Shown here piece by piece: positions 1 through 9,352 of a DNA stretch of 53,679 bases. The DNA is taken from assembly GCA_024403825.1 (NCBI GenBank), contig JAKSRB010000005.1, forward strand, positions 1-53,679, written 5' to 3'. The notes below the pieces were generated by a model. That model saw only the letters and a program-made list of their open reading frames with translations. It did not search any database and was not told the origin of the DNA. Position 1 is the stretch's first letter, and every line of letters starts with the position of its first letter. The stretch is from Ruminococcus sp. (GTDB lineage: Bacteria > Bacillota > Clostridia > Oscillospirales > Acutalibacteraceae). The translations under genes were made by a program, and so were the position numbers.

Positions 1-156
1 GGTGAAATCAAGAGAGTTGAAGGAAAGCTCAACAATCAGGGATTTGTGGCAAAAGCACCTCAAAAGGTTATCGACGAAGAAAAGGAAAAAGGCGTAAAAT
101 ATAAGGAAATGCTCGATAAGGTATTAAAGAGTATTGAAGATATGAAGAAACTTTGA
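1..156 (+). CDS. valS: Valyl-tRNA synthetase, C-terminal end (partial)
   Basis: The reading frame is open from base 1 and stops at TGA 154-156, so only the last 51 residues are present. They include VEGKLNNQGFVAKAP and a Lys/Glu-rich helix. This matches the C-terminal coiled-coil arm of bacterial ValRS, which contacts the tRNA elbow in the cytoplasmic enzyme that charges tRNA-Val. The match rests on the conserved KL-N-GFVAKAP stretch of the arm; the catalytic core lies outside the window. A fic gene follows after 38 bases. Confidence 0.85.
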   Translation, partial: GEIKRVEGKLNNQGFVAKAPQKVIDEEKEKGVKYKEMLDKVLKSIEDMKKL

Positions 157-194
157 TTTAAACTATAAATATCGGCAGTTTTTACGGAGATAAA

Positions 195-866
195 ATGATG
201 TTTGTTTATGATGATAAATATCATTTAACTGAGGAACAGAGTTTGTTTCTTGCTAAAAAGAAATGGGACGAAAATGTGTATTGCGGTATGCGTATGGAAA
301 ACAGAGCAGTCACTTTTCCACAAACGAAAACTATTTTAAATGGTGTGAATGTTCCGAATGTGCAGTTGGATGATATTCAGGCGATTCTCAATATGAGGGA
401 TGTCTGGCGGTATCTTTTGAATACTATAAATGAGCCTGTTACACTTGAATATATGTGTAAGCTTAATGAATTTATAGCGAGAAATGAAGCACTTGAATGG
501 GGAAAGCTAAGGACAGGTATGGTTGGAATATCAGGAACAGATTATGAACCACCAGTTCCTGATAAAGCTAAGGTTTGCAGTGAGCTTGAAAATATAATAT
601 CAGATACGACTTCAACAGTTACTGAAAAAGCCTTAGATTTGTTTGTATGGGGAACAAGAGGGCAGTTTTTCTGGGACGGAAACAAGAGAACCAGCCTGAC
701 TATAGCAAATAAGGTTCTTGTTATGTCTGGAGCCGGTATTTTAACGATTACTGATAAATATATGGAACGCTTTAATGCTTTATTGCTTGATTACTATAAT
801 ACAGGCAAAAGTGAGAGCTTAAAGGAATTTTTATACGAAAATGCTATATATGGAATGACTATTTAA
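195..866 (+). CDS. Fic-domain protein with an altered active-site motif
   Basis: The 223-residue protein carries a recognisable Fic core. The family motif is HxFx(D/E)GNxR, and here it reads QFFWDGNKR starting at about residue 157. The phosphate-binding part (DGNKR) is intact, but the catalytic histidine is glutamine. Active Fic proteins transfer AMP or another phosphate-containing group to a target hydroxyl. Without the histidine, ordinary AMPylation is doubtful, and this may be a diverged subfamily. No clear inhibitory (S/T)xxxE(G/N) helix is seen. Two ATGs (195 and 198) lie behind GGAG 186-189; 198 has the more usual spacing. No antitoxin-like gene adjoins it: valS is upstream and fmt follows 29 bases later. 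The partner and target are unknown. Confidence 0.8.
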   Translation: MMFVYDDKYHLTEEQSLFLAKKKWDENVYCGMRMENRAVTFPQTKTILNGVNVPNVQLDDIQAILNMRDVWRYLLNTINEPVTLEYMCKLNEFIARNEALEWGKLRTGMVGISGTDYEPPVPDKAKVCSELENIISDTTSTVTEKALDLFVWGTRGQFFWDGNKRTSLTIANKVLVMSGAGILTITDKYMERFNALLLDYYNTGKSESLKEFLYENAIYGMTI

Positions 867-895
867 CTTACTTATTCTGGAGAGTATATTACAAT

Positions 896-1819
896 ATGAA
901 AATTATTTATATGGGTACACCTGATTTTGCTGTACCTGCATTAAAAAGATTAAATGATGTTGATAAATATGAGGTTTGTGCTGTTTTTACTCAGCCTGAT
1001 AAGCCAAAGGGCAGAAAAATGATTATGACTCCACCTGATGTAAAGGTGTGTGCAAATGAATTGGGAATACCTGTTTATCAGCCTGATACATTTAAGGACG
1101 GAAAAGCCCTTGAAATTATCAATAGTTATGAGCCTGATGTAATTGTTGTAGCGGCTTATGGAAAAATACTTCCAAAGGCTGTACTTGATGCACCTAAATT
1201 TGGCTGTGTTAATATTCATGGTTCGATTTTACCTAAGTATCGTGGGGCGGCTCCTATTCAGCAGTCTGTGCTTAATGGCGATAAGGTTACAGGTGTTACC
1301 GCTATGCAGATGGATGTTGGTCTTGATACAGGCGATATTCTTATGGTTAAGCAGACGGAAATCGGTGAGAACGAAACCTCAGGAGAATTATTCGACCGAC
1401 TTGCCGAGCTTGGTGGAGATTTGATTGTTGAAACTCTTGAAAAGCTTGAAAATGGTGAGATTATCCCTGTTAAACAAGATGAAACGCTTGCAAGCCATAC
1501 TTCTAAAATTGATAAAAGCTATTGTCCCATTGATTTTTCTAAATCCGCACAGGAAATCCATAATCAGATAAGAGGCTTAAATCCTTGGCCAGTTGCTATC
1601 ACAAAAATTCTCGGAAAAAATGTAAAGATTTTCTCTTCAAGGGTATGCACAAAAGGTGGTTCTGAGGGTACAATAATCAGTATAAATCCGCTTATGGTTG
1701 CTTGTGGAAGTGGGTCGATTGAAATTATTGAGCTTCAGCCTGAGGGTAAAAAGCGAATGACTTCAGAGGCTTTTCTTGCTGGACACAGGCTTAATGTTGG
1801 TGATATAATAGGAGAATAA
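896..1819 (+). CDS. fmt: Methionyl-tRNA formyltransferase
   Basis: This 307-residue protein is full length for Fmt, which formylates Met-tRNA(fMet) with 10-formyl-tetrahydrofolate before translation initiation. It starts MKIIYMGTPDFAVPAL, the usual N-terminal strand and loop. The signature HGSILPKYRG begins at about residue 108 and contains the catalytic His, and the conserved Asp of DTGDI is near residue 144. The C-terminal part (about 205-307) is the OB-like tRNA-binding domain. Stop and next start are two bases apart, so it heads a tightly packed run. In many Firmicutes def precedes fmt; here fic and valS do. Confidence 0.97.
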   Translation: MKIIYMGTPDFAVPALKRLNDVDKYEVCAVFTQPDKPKGRKMIMTPPDVKVCANELGIPVYQPDTFKDGKALEIINSYEPDVIVVAAYGKILPKAVLDAPKFGCVNIHGSILPKYRGAAPIQQSVLNGDKVTGVTAMQMDVGLDTGDILMVKQTEIGENETSGELFDRLAELGGDLIVETLEKLENGEIIPVKQDETLASHTSKIDKSYCPIDFSKSAQEIHNQIRGLNPWPVAITKILGKNVKIFSSRVCTKGGSEGTIISINPLMVACGSGSIEIIELQPEGKKRMTSEAFLAGHRLNVGDIIGE

Positions 1820-1821
1820 TT

Positions 1822-2523
1822 ATGATTTTCAATTCAAGTTATTTTTTGCTGATTGTACCTTGCATAATCGTATCAATGTATTGTCAGTTTAAGGTGAAGT
1901 CAGCATTTGCAAAGTATTCAAAAATTCAAAATTCAAGAAATATGACAGGTGCAATGGCGGCAGAGTATGTTCTTCGACAGAATGGCGTTACAGGAGTACG
2001 AATAGAGCATATTGCAGGTAATCTCACAGACCATTTCGACCCAAGAACAAATGTTATCAGATTGTCTGATAATGTATATAACAGCAGTAGTGTAGCTGCG
2101 GTTGGTGTTGCGGCTCACGAGGCAGGCCACGCAGTTCAGCATGCTCAGAATTATCTGCCTAATAAAATTCGTACAGCTATACTTCCTGTTGCTCGAATAG
2201 GCTCTCAGTTTAGCTGGATTTTAATAGTGCTTGGTCTTGCTTTTTCTGCAAGAGCATCATATGTATTATTATATCTTGGAATTATTCTTTTTTCTGCATC
2301 AACACTTTTTACTATTGCTACTTTACCGGTTGAATTTAATGCTTCAAACAGGGCATTAAAGTGTATCAGAGAAAATCAGTTGTTATTTGGCGATGAGTAT
2401 GAAGGTGCAAAAGAAACTCTGAGTGCTGCCGCAATGACCTATGTTGCAGCGGCATTAACTTCAGTAATGCAGTTATTGAGAATTATATTGATTGTAGCAG
2501 GAAATAATGACAGAAGAAGATAA
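1822..2523 (+). CDS. Zinc-dependent membrane metallopeptidase, YugP-like
   Basis: The 233-residue protein has an N-terminal hydrophobic segment (about residues 3-22), a HEAGH zinc motif (H99, E100, H103) and two further hydrophobic segments in the 125-175 region. This is the layout of the YugP/neutral zinc metallopeptidase 2 family. The motif implies hydrolysis with Glu100 as general base and the two His as zinc ligands. The physiological substrate of this family is not established. The gene sits between fmt and rsmB, a common position in Clostridia, with gaps of 2 and 29 bases, so it is probably co-transcribed with them. Confidence 0.88.
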   Translation: MIFNSSYFLLIVPCIIVSMYCQFKVKSAFAKYSKIQNSRNMTGAMAAEYVLRQNGVTGVRIEHIAGNLTDHFDPRTNVIRLSDNVYNSSSVAAVGVAAHEAGHAVQHAQNYLPNKIRTAILPVARIGSQFSWILIVLGLAFSARASYVLLYLGIILFSASTLFTIATLPVEFNASNRALKCIRENQLLFGDEYEGAKETLSAAAMTYVAAALTSVMQLLRIILIVAGNNDRRR

Positions 2524-2552
2524 ATTTTGATAATGAAAAGGGAGGTAATTTG

Positions 2553-3893
2553 ATGTCAAATCCACGCAATATTGCATTAGGAATTTTGCTTAAAATAGAA
2601 AATGATGATGCATATTCAAATATTGCATTAAATAATGCTATTAAGGAAAATAAACTCAGTTCGCTTGATGCAGGATTTGTTTCTGCACTTGTATATGGAG
2701 TACTTGAACATCAGATTACCTTGGACTATATTTTAAGACAGTATTCTAAAATTCCAATCAGGAAAATTGAAACTAAAACTAAAATAATTTTAAGATTGGG
2801 TATTTATCAGCTTTTATTTATGGACAAGGTTCCTGAAAGTGCTGCTGTGAATGAAAGTGTAAATCTTGCCAAAAAACATAAGCTTGCAAAATCAGCAGGT
2901 TTTATTAACGGTATTTTGAGGAGTATTACAAGAGCAGAGGAAAAATATAAGCTTCCTGATAAAAATGATATTGTAAAATATTATACTGTAAAGTATTCAG
3001 TTCCTCAGGAGCTTGTTAAGCTGTGGCTTGATTCTTATGGGGAGGATAATACCGTTAAGCTGTTGGAATCCCTGACAGGCAGAGCTAAAATCTGTGCAAG
3101 GGTGAATACTCTTAAAACCAATAAAAAGCAGTTGATTGATGAGCTTGCTGAACAAAAGGTTTTGGCTGAGGAAATTCCGTTCCTTGTAAATGCTGTATAT
3201 CTTGAAAATACAGGTTCAATCGAGGCTTTAAAAGCCTATAAATGTGGAAAATTTCATATACAGGATGCATCATCACAATTATGTGTTGAATTTCTTGAAC
3301 CAAAACCACGACATATTATGCTTGATATTTGTTCAGCACCGGGAGGAAAAGCTTTTACATCTGCTCAGAAGATGAATGACAGAGGTAAAATTTTTTCCTG
3401 TGACCTTTATGACCATAAGCTGAAGCTGATTAATGCAGGTGCAAAAAGACTGGGGATTAATTCGATAGTTACGGTTAAGCGTGACGGAGTTAAGGGTGAA
3501 CCTCAGTTGCCACAGGCAGACAGAATTTTATGTGATGTGCCTTGCAGCGGATTGGGAATTTTATCACGAAAACCTGAAATCAGATACAAGGATAATTTAA
3601 TACCTGAGGATTTGCCAGAAATTCAGTATAATATTCTATGTAAAAGTGCCGAATTACTTGCAAATGGCGGAAGGCTTGTATATTCTACCTGCACGCTGAA
3701 TCCTGCTGAAAATAACTTAAATTCTGAAAGATTTCTAAGGGAACATCCTGATTTTTATGGAATAAAAATAGCTTTGCCAAATGGTATAGTGCGTGCCTTT
3801 GATGAAAAGGATTATGAAGTTACCTTTATGCCTCATACCGCACACACAGACGGATTTTATGTAGCTGTATTCGGAAGGAGGGTAAAGTCTTGA
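2553..3893 (+). CDS. rsmB: 16S rRNA (cytosine(967)-C5)-methyltransferase RsmB
   Basis: The N-terminal third resembles the NusB-like RNA-binding domain (about residues 1-135). The C-terminal part is a Rossmann-type SAM methyltransferase with the binding loop CSAPGGK. The two cysteines expected for m5C methyltransferases are present: DVPCSGLG (C331) and STCTLNP (C380). It methylates C967 of 16S rRNA. I place the start at ATG 2553 behind GGAGG 2541-2545; a TTG three bases earlier is also possible. The stop overlaps the start of rlmN, which suggests translational coupling. Confidence 0.96.
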   Translation: MSNPRNIALGILLKIENDDAYSNIALNNAIKENKLSSLDAGFVSALVYGVLEHQITLDYILRQYSKIPIRKIETKTKIILRLGIYQLLFMDKVPESAAVNESVNLAKKHKLAKSAGFINGILRSITRAEEKYKLPDKNDIVKYYTVKYSVPQELVKLWLDSYGEDNTVKLLESLTGRAKICARVNTLKTNKKQLIDELAEQKVLAEEIPFLVNAVYLENTGSIEALKAYKCGKFHIQDASSQLCVEFLEPKPRHIMLDICSAPGGKAFTSAQKMNDRGKIFSCDLYDHKLKLINAGAKRLGINSIVTVKRDGVKGEPQLPQADRILCDVPCSGLGILSRKPEIRYKDNLIPEDLPEIQYNILCKSAELLANGGRLVYSTCTLNPAENNLNSERFLREHPDFYGIKIALPNGIVRAFDEKDYEVTFMPHTAHTDGFYVAVFGRRVKS

Positions 3894-4933
3894 GCGAAAT
3901 GCTTGATATTAAATCAATGACGCTTGATGAAATTACTGAGTTAATTGTTTCAAATGGTTTTCCTAAATTCAGAGCAAAGCAAATTTTTGGCTGGATTAAC
4001 AAAGGAATAACAAATTTTAACCAAATGAGCAATATTCCGACCGAATTAAAAAACTTTTTGAATACAAGTAGTTACATTTCTGTTGCAAATATTGAAAAAA
4101 AACTCGTTTCAAGGTATGATAATACAGTAAAGTACCTTTTTTCGTTCAATGACGGAGAATGTGTCGAAGCTGTAGTTATGAGCTATAAGCATGGCTATTC
4201 AATTTGCATTTCTACCCAAGTAGGTTGTAAAATGGGCTGTACCTTTTGTGCAACAGGAAAAAGTGGCTTTTCAAGAAGTCTTACGCCCTCAGAAATGCTG
4301 GGGCAGATTGAAACTGCACAAAATGACCTCGATATAAGGATTTCAAATATAGTGCTTATGGGTATGGGTGAGCCTCTTGACAACTTTGATAATGTAGTAA
4401 GATTTATCAGACTGGTGTCATCAGATGATGGTTTAAATATTGGAATGAGGCATATAACATTGTCAACCTGCGGACTTGTTCCAAAAATTTATGAGCTTGC
4501 AGATTTGCATTTAGGCATTACCCTGTCGGTATCCTTGCACGCACCAAATGACCAGATTAGAAGAAAGACAATGCCGATTGCAAGAAAATATTCTATTGAA
4601 GAATTATTGCAGGCTTGCAGAGATTATTTTAAAACTACAGGCAGGCGTGTGACCTTTGAATATTCAATGATTAGCGGAGTTAATGACAGTGATGCAAATG
4701 CAAAAGAGCTTGCACAACGACTTGACGGTATGAATTGTCATGTGAATTTAATTCCTGTAAATACTGTTGAGGGAACAGGATACATAAAAAGCAATATAAA
4801 AAGACAACAGTCTTTTATAGATATACTTGCCGAAAAGAATATTACGGCGACCGTAAGGCGAACACTTGGAAGTGATATAAACGCTTCCTGTGGTCAGCTA
4901 AAACGAAAACATCAATCAGAAGGGGGTAAATAG
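3890..4933 (+). CDS. rlmN: 23S rRNA (adenine(2503)-C2)-methyltransferase RlmN
   Basis: A radical-SAM enzyme of 347 residues, normal for RlmN/Cfr. The iron-sulfur cluster motif CKMGCTFC (C113, C117, C120) is intact, followed by GMGEPLDN and, near the C-terminus, the Cys of NASCGQL that forms the methyl-relay disulfide. It methylates A2503 of 23S rRNA and A37 of some tRNAs. The start is TTG at 3890 with the strong site GGAAGGAGGG upstream. It overlaps the rsmB stop by four bases. Cfr-type resistance enzymes share the fold, but the housekeeping operon position argues for RlmN. Confidence 0.96.
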   Translation: MSEMLDIKSMTLDEITELIVSNGFPKFRAKQIFGWINKGITNFNQMSNIPTELKNFLNTSSYISVANIEKKLVSRYDNTVKYLFSFNDGECVEAVVMSYKHGYSICISTQVGCKMGCTFCATGKSGFSRSLTPSEMLGQIETAQNDLDIRISNIVLMGMGEPLDNFDNVVRFIRLVSSDDGLNIGMRHITLSTCGLVPKIYELADLHLGITLSVSLHAPNDQIRRKTMPIARKYSIEELLQACRDYFKTTGRRVTFEYSMISGVNDSDANAKELAQRLDGMNCHVNLIPVNTVEGTGYIKSNIKRQQSFIDILAEKNITATVRRTLGSDINASCGQLKRKHQSEGGK

Positions 4934-4934
4934 C

Positions 4935-5660
4935 TTGGAGGTGTTCAGTAAAAGCGATATTGGGCTTGTACGCTCACAAAATCAGGATGACTGCCGCTTT
5001 GGCGTTATTTCTCCCAGTTGTGTTTGGGCTGTAGTTTGTGATGGTATGGGCGGAGCAAATGGCGGAAATATTGCGAGTGCAACTGCTGTTGATTACATCA
5101 GCACCAAGATTACAGACCTTTATAAAGAGGATATGACCAAAGAACAGATTGGCGAGCTTATGGCAGAAATTGTATATAATGCTAATCTAAGGGTTTTTGA
5201 ATTATCAACCAAGGACCCTGAGCTTGCCGGTATGGGTACAACCTGCGAATTTGTTTTTGTTAAGGATACAACAGTTCATGTCGTTCATGTTGGCGACAGC
5301 AGGACTTATGCAATTCGTGGTGGAAAAATCAAACAGCTTACTGAAGACCATTCCGTAGTTCAGGAAATGGTCAGACGAGGTGAGCTTACATATGAGCAGG
5401 CTCAGAATCACCCTAATAAGAATTTTATTACAAGAGCCTTGGGAATAAAGACCTCTGTAAGGCTTGATTATATCGAGGCTAATTTTATCTATGGTGATGT
5501 TCTGCTTATCTGTACAGATGGTCTTTCTAATTGTGTAACTACAGGTGATATGGTAAAGATATGTCACGAAAATCGTGGCGAGGGACTTATAGAAAAGCTT
5601 GTCAATCGTGCCAAAGAGGGTGGCGGTACTGACAACATTACTGCAACGGTGATATATTAA
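4935..5660 (+). CDS. prpC: PPM-family serine/threonine protein phosphatase (PrpC/Stp)
   Basis: This 241-residue protein has the metal-binding PP2C motifs in order: VCDGMGG, VGDSR, CTDGLSN and GGTDN. These Asp residues coordinate the two metal ions that drive phosphoester hydrolysis. It is a cytoplasmic phosphatase that reverses phosphorylation by the kinase encoded next (prkC). The pairing and order are conserved across Firmicutes. The start is TTG 4935, one base after the rlmN stop and downstream of AAGGGGG; GTG 4941 is an alternative. Confidence 0.96.
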   Translation: MEVFSKSDIGLVRSQNQDDCRFGVISPSCVWAVVCDGMGGANGGNIASATAVDYISTKITDLYKEDMTKEQIGELMAEIVYNANLRVFELSTKDPELAGMGTTCEFVFVKDTTVHVVHVGDSRTYAIRGGKIKQLTEDHSVVQEMVRRGELTYEQAQNHPNKNFITRALGIKTSVRLDYIEANFIYGDVLLICTDGLSNCVTTGDMVKICHENRGEGLIEKLVNRAKEGGGTDNITATVIY

Positions 5661-5678
5661 TGAAAGGAGTATGCAGTT

Positions 5679-7820
5679 TTGGATAAATACATTGGCAAAC
5701 GCCTTGACGGCAGATACGAAATTCACGAGTTAATCGGCGTTGGTGGTATGGCAAAGGTTTACCGCTGTAATGATACTGTAGATGACCGTGAGGTTGCCGT
5801 TAAAATATTAAAGGATGAATACCTCAATAATGAGGAGTTTATACGCAGATTTAAAAATGAATCAAAGGCTATTGCAATGCTTTCACACCAGAACATTGTA
5901 AAGGTTTATGATGTCAGCTTTGGTGATATGATCCAGTATATTGTTATGGAATATATTGACGGTATCACATTAAAGGAATATATTGACCAGCAGGGTGTAA
6001 TTGACTGGAAGGATACCTTGCATCTTGTTATTCAGGTGCTTAAAGCCTTACAGCATGCTCATGAGTGTGGAATAGTACATCGTGATATTAAGCCACAGAA
6101 CATTATGCTTTTGCAGGACGGCACTATTAAAGTGACTGATTTTGGAATTGCTCGTTTTTCTGATAAGGCTACTAAGACTATGACTGAACAGGCTATTGGC
6201 TCTGTACATTATATCGCTCCAGAGCAGGCAAGAGGTGAGTCAACTGACGGCAAGTCTGATATTTATTCTGTAGGTGTAATGCTTTACGAAATGCTTTCAG
6301 GCAAGCTGCCGTTTGACGGTGAAAGTGCTGTTTCAGTTGCTCTTATGCAGCTACAGTCAACACCAAAGCTTCCTCGTGAGATTAATCCAGCTATTCCGTT
6401 AGGTCTTGAGCAGATTACAATGAGAGCTATGGAGAAAAATCCTGATGACAGATATACCTCTGCCGCTGAAATGCTTAGTGATATTGAGCGTTTCCGTCAG
6501 AATCCGTCAATAGTTTTTGATTATGGTAAGTCATTTGTTGATAATCAGCCTACTAAATTTGTAAGCTCTTTAAAGGACAAAATGACAAAGCCTATTGGCA
6601 AAAAAGAAGAAAAATACGAAGAGCCTGAGCTTGAAACAGAAGAAATGGTATATGAGGATGATGAAATCAAACAGCACAAGCCTGCTGTATATGCCATTGA
6701 GGGCATATTGATTGCGACCTTCCTTGTGTGTGCAGTTTTCTTTGTACTTGCATTATTCAGAGGATGCAACTCTACACAGGCACTTGATGTAGATGTACCG
6801 AATTATGTTGGTCAGACTCTTGTTGAAATAAAAGAAAATAATCCATATAATTTTAATTTTGAAATAAAGAGCCAGTATGATGAATCAAAGCAGATTGGTG
6901 AAATCATTTCTCAGGAGCCTGAGGGAGGTTCAATGAAGGTTAAGACTGGTTCTACTCTGACACTTACAGTAAATGGAACAGATACTGAGGTTTCAGTACC
7001 GTTTGTTGAAAACTATAGCGAAGAAAATGCAGTTTCAGACTTGAAGAAGCAGAGCCTTGTACCTCAGGTAGTTTATGTTGAAAATACTAAAACACCAAAG
7101 GGCTATGCAATAGATACATTCCCAAAGGCTGGTGTAAAATCTACTATTGGTTCAACAGTTTATGTATTTATTGCAAGCGGTGAGCGTCCTGAGCTTGTTA
7201 CAATTCCTTCTGTTACAGGTTTACAGCTTTCAGAGGCTAAAAATTCACTTGAGTCCTTGAATTTGTCAGTTGAAATTGTGTATGATGATGATAGTATCGA
7301 ACCTAAGGATACTGTTCTTGGAATGTCACCATTGCAGTATGGTAAGGTTGAAGAAGGCACTTTGGTTGAACTCAGAGTAAGCTCAGGTAAGGGTAATGTT
7401 AATACAGTAAGTATTTATGTTGATTTACCAAATACTACAAATACTGTAGATATGAAAGTAATTATTGATGGTGTTGTTGATACAGAACATTCAAAGCAGG
7501 TTGTACCGGCTTATAATAAGACAAGTACAATTCAGGTTAAGGGTTCAGGTACCAAAACAGTAGTAGTACAGCTTGACGGCAATATTTACAAGCAGTATCT
7601 TGTTGATTTTGCTACTTCAACCGTTACTCCAACAGGCACCTTTGAATATCAGGGCACTACAGAACCAAGTACAGCAGATCCGTATGGTACAACTGCTCAG
7701 CAAACAACAGTCCCTGATTATACAACACCAATATATACAACTCCGACAGAGTCGGCTACCGACAATACTGAACCGACTACTAATGGGGAAACACCTGGCT
7801 ATTTGCCATATTACTATTGA
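5679..7820 (+). CDS. prkC: PASTA-domain serine/threonine protein kinase PrkC
   Basis: A 713-residue membrane kinase. The kinase domain spans about residues 12-270, with the glycine loop GVGGMAKVY, Lys42 in VAVKIL, catalytic Asp136 in HRDIKPQN and Asp154 of DFG, so it is predicted active. A charged juxtamembrane region follows, then one membrane segment (about 337-362) and three extracellular PASTA repeats (about 367-575) that in this family bind muropeptides or lipid II. The C-terminus adds a short beta-rich part and a Thr/Pro-rich tail from about 655. The start is TTG 5679 after AAGGAG. It signals envelope state to the cytoplasm and is counteracted by PrpC. In spore formers PrkC also takes part in germination (family knowledge). 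Confidence 0.97.
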   Translation: MDKYIGKRLDGRYEIHELIGVGGMAKVYRCNDTVDDREVAVKILKDEYLNNEEFIRRFKNESKAIAMLSHQNIVKVYDVSFGDMIQYIVMEYIDGITLKEYIDQQGVIDWKDTLHLVIQVLKALQHAHECGIVHRDIKPQNIMLLQDGTIKVTDFGIARFSDKATKTMTEQAIGSVHYIAPEQARGESTDGKSDIYSVGVMLYEMLSGKLPFDGESAVSVALMQLQSTPKLPREINPAIPLGLEQITMRAMEKNPDDRYTSAAEMLSDIERFRQNPSIVFDYGKSFVDNQPTKFVSSLKDKMTKPIGKKEEKYEEPELETEEMVYEDDEIKQHKPAVYAIEGILIATFLVCAVFFVLALFRGCNSTQALDVDVPNYVGQTLVEIKENNPYNFNFEIKSQYDESKQIGEIISQEPEGGSMKVKTGSTLTLTVNGTDTEVSVPFVENYSEENAVSDLKKQSLVPQVVYVENTKTPKGYAIDTFPKAGVKSTIGSTVYVFIASGERPELVTIPSVTGLQLSEAKNSLESLNLSVEIVYDDDSIEPKDTVLGMSPLQYGKVEEGTLVELRVSSGKGNVNTVSIYVDLPNTTNTVDMKVIIDGVVDTEHSKQVVPAYNKTSTIQVKGSGTKTVVVQLDGNIYKQYLVDFATSTVTPTGTFEYQGTTEPSTADPYGTTAQQTTVPDYTTPIYTTPTESATDNTEPTTNGETPGYLPYYY

Positions 7821-7822
7821 TA

Positions 7823-8707
7823 ATGGATAGCAAAAATGGAATTTTAATGAAGTCTATAGGCGGATTTTATTATGTTCGCTGTGAGGACAAAATTTATGAA
7901 TGTAAGGCAAGAGGAAGCTTTCGCAAAAGCGGAAGCTCTCCGATTGTCGGTGATAATGTAATAATAAGTATTCCTGATGACGGTTTTTCGGCTATTGAGG
8001 AAATTCTTCCAAGGAAAAATAAGCTCAGACGACCTGCACTTGCAAATATTGATATGCTTGTTATAGTGTGTTCGACTGTTGACCCTCAGCCGAACTATAA
8101 TATTATTGATAAAATGACGGCAGTTGCAGTTAATAATGAAATGAAGCCTGTAGTTGTTGTTACAAAGAATGATTTACAGAATGGTAAGACAATAGTAGAT
8201 ATTTACAAAAAAGTAGGAATACCGTCTTTTCTTTGCTCACCTGATGATAAAAGCGAAATAGAAAGTTTAAGAAATTTTCTAAAGGGCAAGATTTCTGCAT
8301 TTACAGGTAATAGCGGTGTCGGAAAATCTACATTATTAAATGCATTGTTTCCTGAGCTTGATTTACAGACAGGTGATGTAAGTCAGAAGCTTGGCAGGGG
8401 ACGGCACACAACAAGAGTTGTTGAGTTATTTGAGCTTGACGGCTGTTATGTTGCTGATACACCCGGTTTTTCAACAGTTGATTTACAGCGTTATGAGATG
8501 ATTGACAAGGATAGGATACAATATTGCTTTAGCGAGTTTGAAAAATATCTTGGAGAATGTCAGTTCAGTTCCTGTGCCCATATCTGTGAAAAAGGCTGTA
8601 GAATTTTACAGGCTGTAGAAGAAAATGAAATTGAGCCGACAAGACATAAAAGCTATGTTGCTATGTATAATGAGGTAAAAGATATTAAACAATGGCAATT
8701 AAAGTAG
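7823..8707 (+). CDS. rsgA: Ribosome small subunit-dependent GTPase RsgA
   Basis: A late 30S assembly GTPase with circularly permuted G motifs: TKND (G4) comes before GNSGVGKST (G1) and DTPGF (G3). An N-terminal OB fold and a C-terminal zinc knuckle (CQFSSCAHICEKGC) complete the family layout at about 294 residues. The start is ATG 7823, just past the prkC stop; TTG 7817 is an alternative. I see no strong ribosome binding site, so translation is probably coupled to prkC. In Bacillus subtilis rpe lies between rsgA and thiN; here rsgA abuts thiN. Confidence 0.95.
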   Translation: MDSKNGILMKSIGGFYYVRCEDKIYECKARGSFRKSGSSPIVGDNVIISIPDDGFSAIEEILPRKNKLRRPALANIDMLVIVCSTVDPQPNYNIIDKMTAVAVNNEMKPVVVVTKNDLQNGKTIVDIYKKVGIPSFLCSPDDKSEIESLRNFLKGKISAFTGNSGVGKSTLLNALFPELDLQTGDVSQKLGRGRHTTRVVELFELDGCYVADTPGFSTVDLQRYEMIDKDRIQYCFSEFEKYLGECQFSSCAHICEKGCRILQAVEENEIEPTRHKSYVAMYNEVKDIKQWQLK

Positions 8708-8718
8708 GAGAGTTGCAG

Positions 8719-9345
8719 ATGCGGTGCGTAATTATAGCGGGTTCACCGAAAGCAGATATTGCATATATTAAGAGTGTAGTTTCAGACAAGGACTATGTAA
8801 TTTGTGCAGACAGAGGCTGTGATTATGCATTGCAGGCAAATATATCTCCTGATTTGATTATAGGTGATTTTGATTCTTATACTGAAAAAATACCATTTGA
8901 TTGTGAAATAATTAAATTGCAGGTTCATAAGGATGATACCGACACACAGCATTGTGTTGATGTAGCCTTTGAGCGTGGATTTAAGGATATTGTAATACTA
9001 TGCGGAACAGGCGGAAGGCTTGACCATACAATAGCCAATATATCAGTATTGCAATATATAGCAGAAAAGGGCGGAAAGGGATTATTGCTTTCTGCTGAGG
9101 AAAGAATAGAAATTCTTGATATAGGAAATTATAATTATAATGGATATAGTGGAAAGACCTTTTCAGTTTTTCCGTTTTCCTGCAATGAAATATGTGTTTC
9201 TTACAATGGGACAGAATATCCAATGGATAACGATATTTTAACAAGCTCAGTTGCAATGGGAATTTCTAATATTTTTACAAGTGATAAGGCAAGCGTTGTG
9301 ATTCATAGCGGATATGCTTTGATGATAATTAATACTTATACTTAA
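8719..9345 (+). CDS. thiN: Thiamine pyrophosphokinase
   Basis: The protein begins MRCVIIAGSPKAD and contains CADRGCDYAL, LIIGDFDS and GGRLDHTIANI. These are the conserved Asp-rich substrate motifs of thiamine diphosphokinase, which converts thiamine to the cofactor thiamine pyrophosphate with ATP. AGGAG at 8706-8710 sits eight bases before ATG 8719, so I prefer this start to the in-frame ATG 8692 inside rsgA. Length is about 208 residues, usual for the family. It is the last protein gene of the fmt-prkC run and is followed within eight bases by a tRNA gene. Confidence 0.94.
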   Translation: MRCVIIAGSPKADIAYIKSVVSDKDYVICADRGCDYALQANISPDLIIGDFDSYTEKIPFDCEIIKLQVHKDDTDTQHCVDVAFERGFKDIVILCGTGGRLDHTIANISVLQYIAEKGGKGLLLSAEERIEILDIGNYNYNGYSGKTFSVFPFSCNEICVSYNGTEYPMDNDILTSSVAMGISNIFTSDKASVVIHSGYALMIINTYT

Positions 9346-9352
9346 TAATTCT

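Noticed and set aside
5205..5726. 173-residue open frame on the reverse strand of prpC
   Set aside because: It is opposite a conserved gene, is rich in Ile/Ser/Thr without domain features, and lacks a ribosome binding site.
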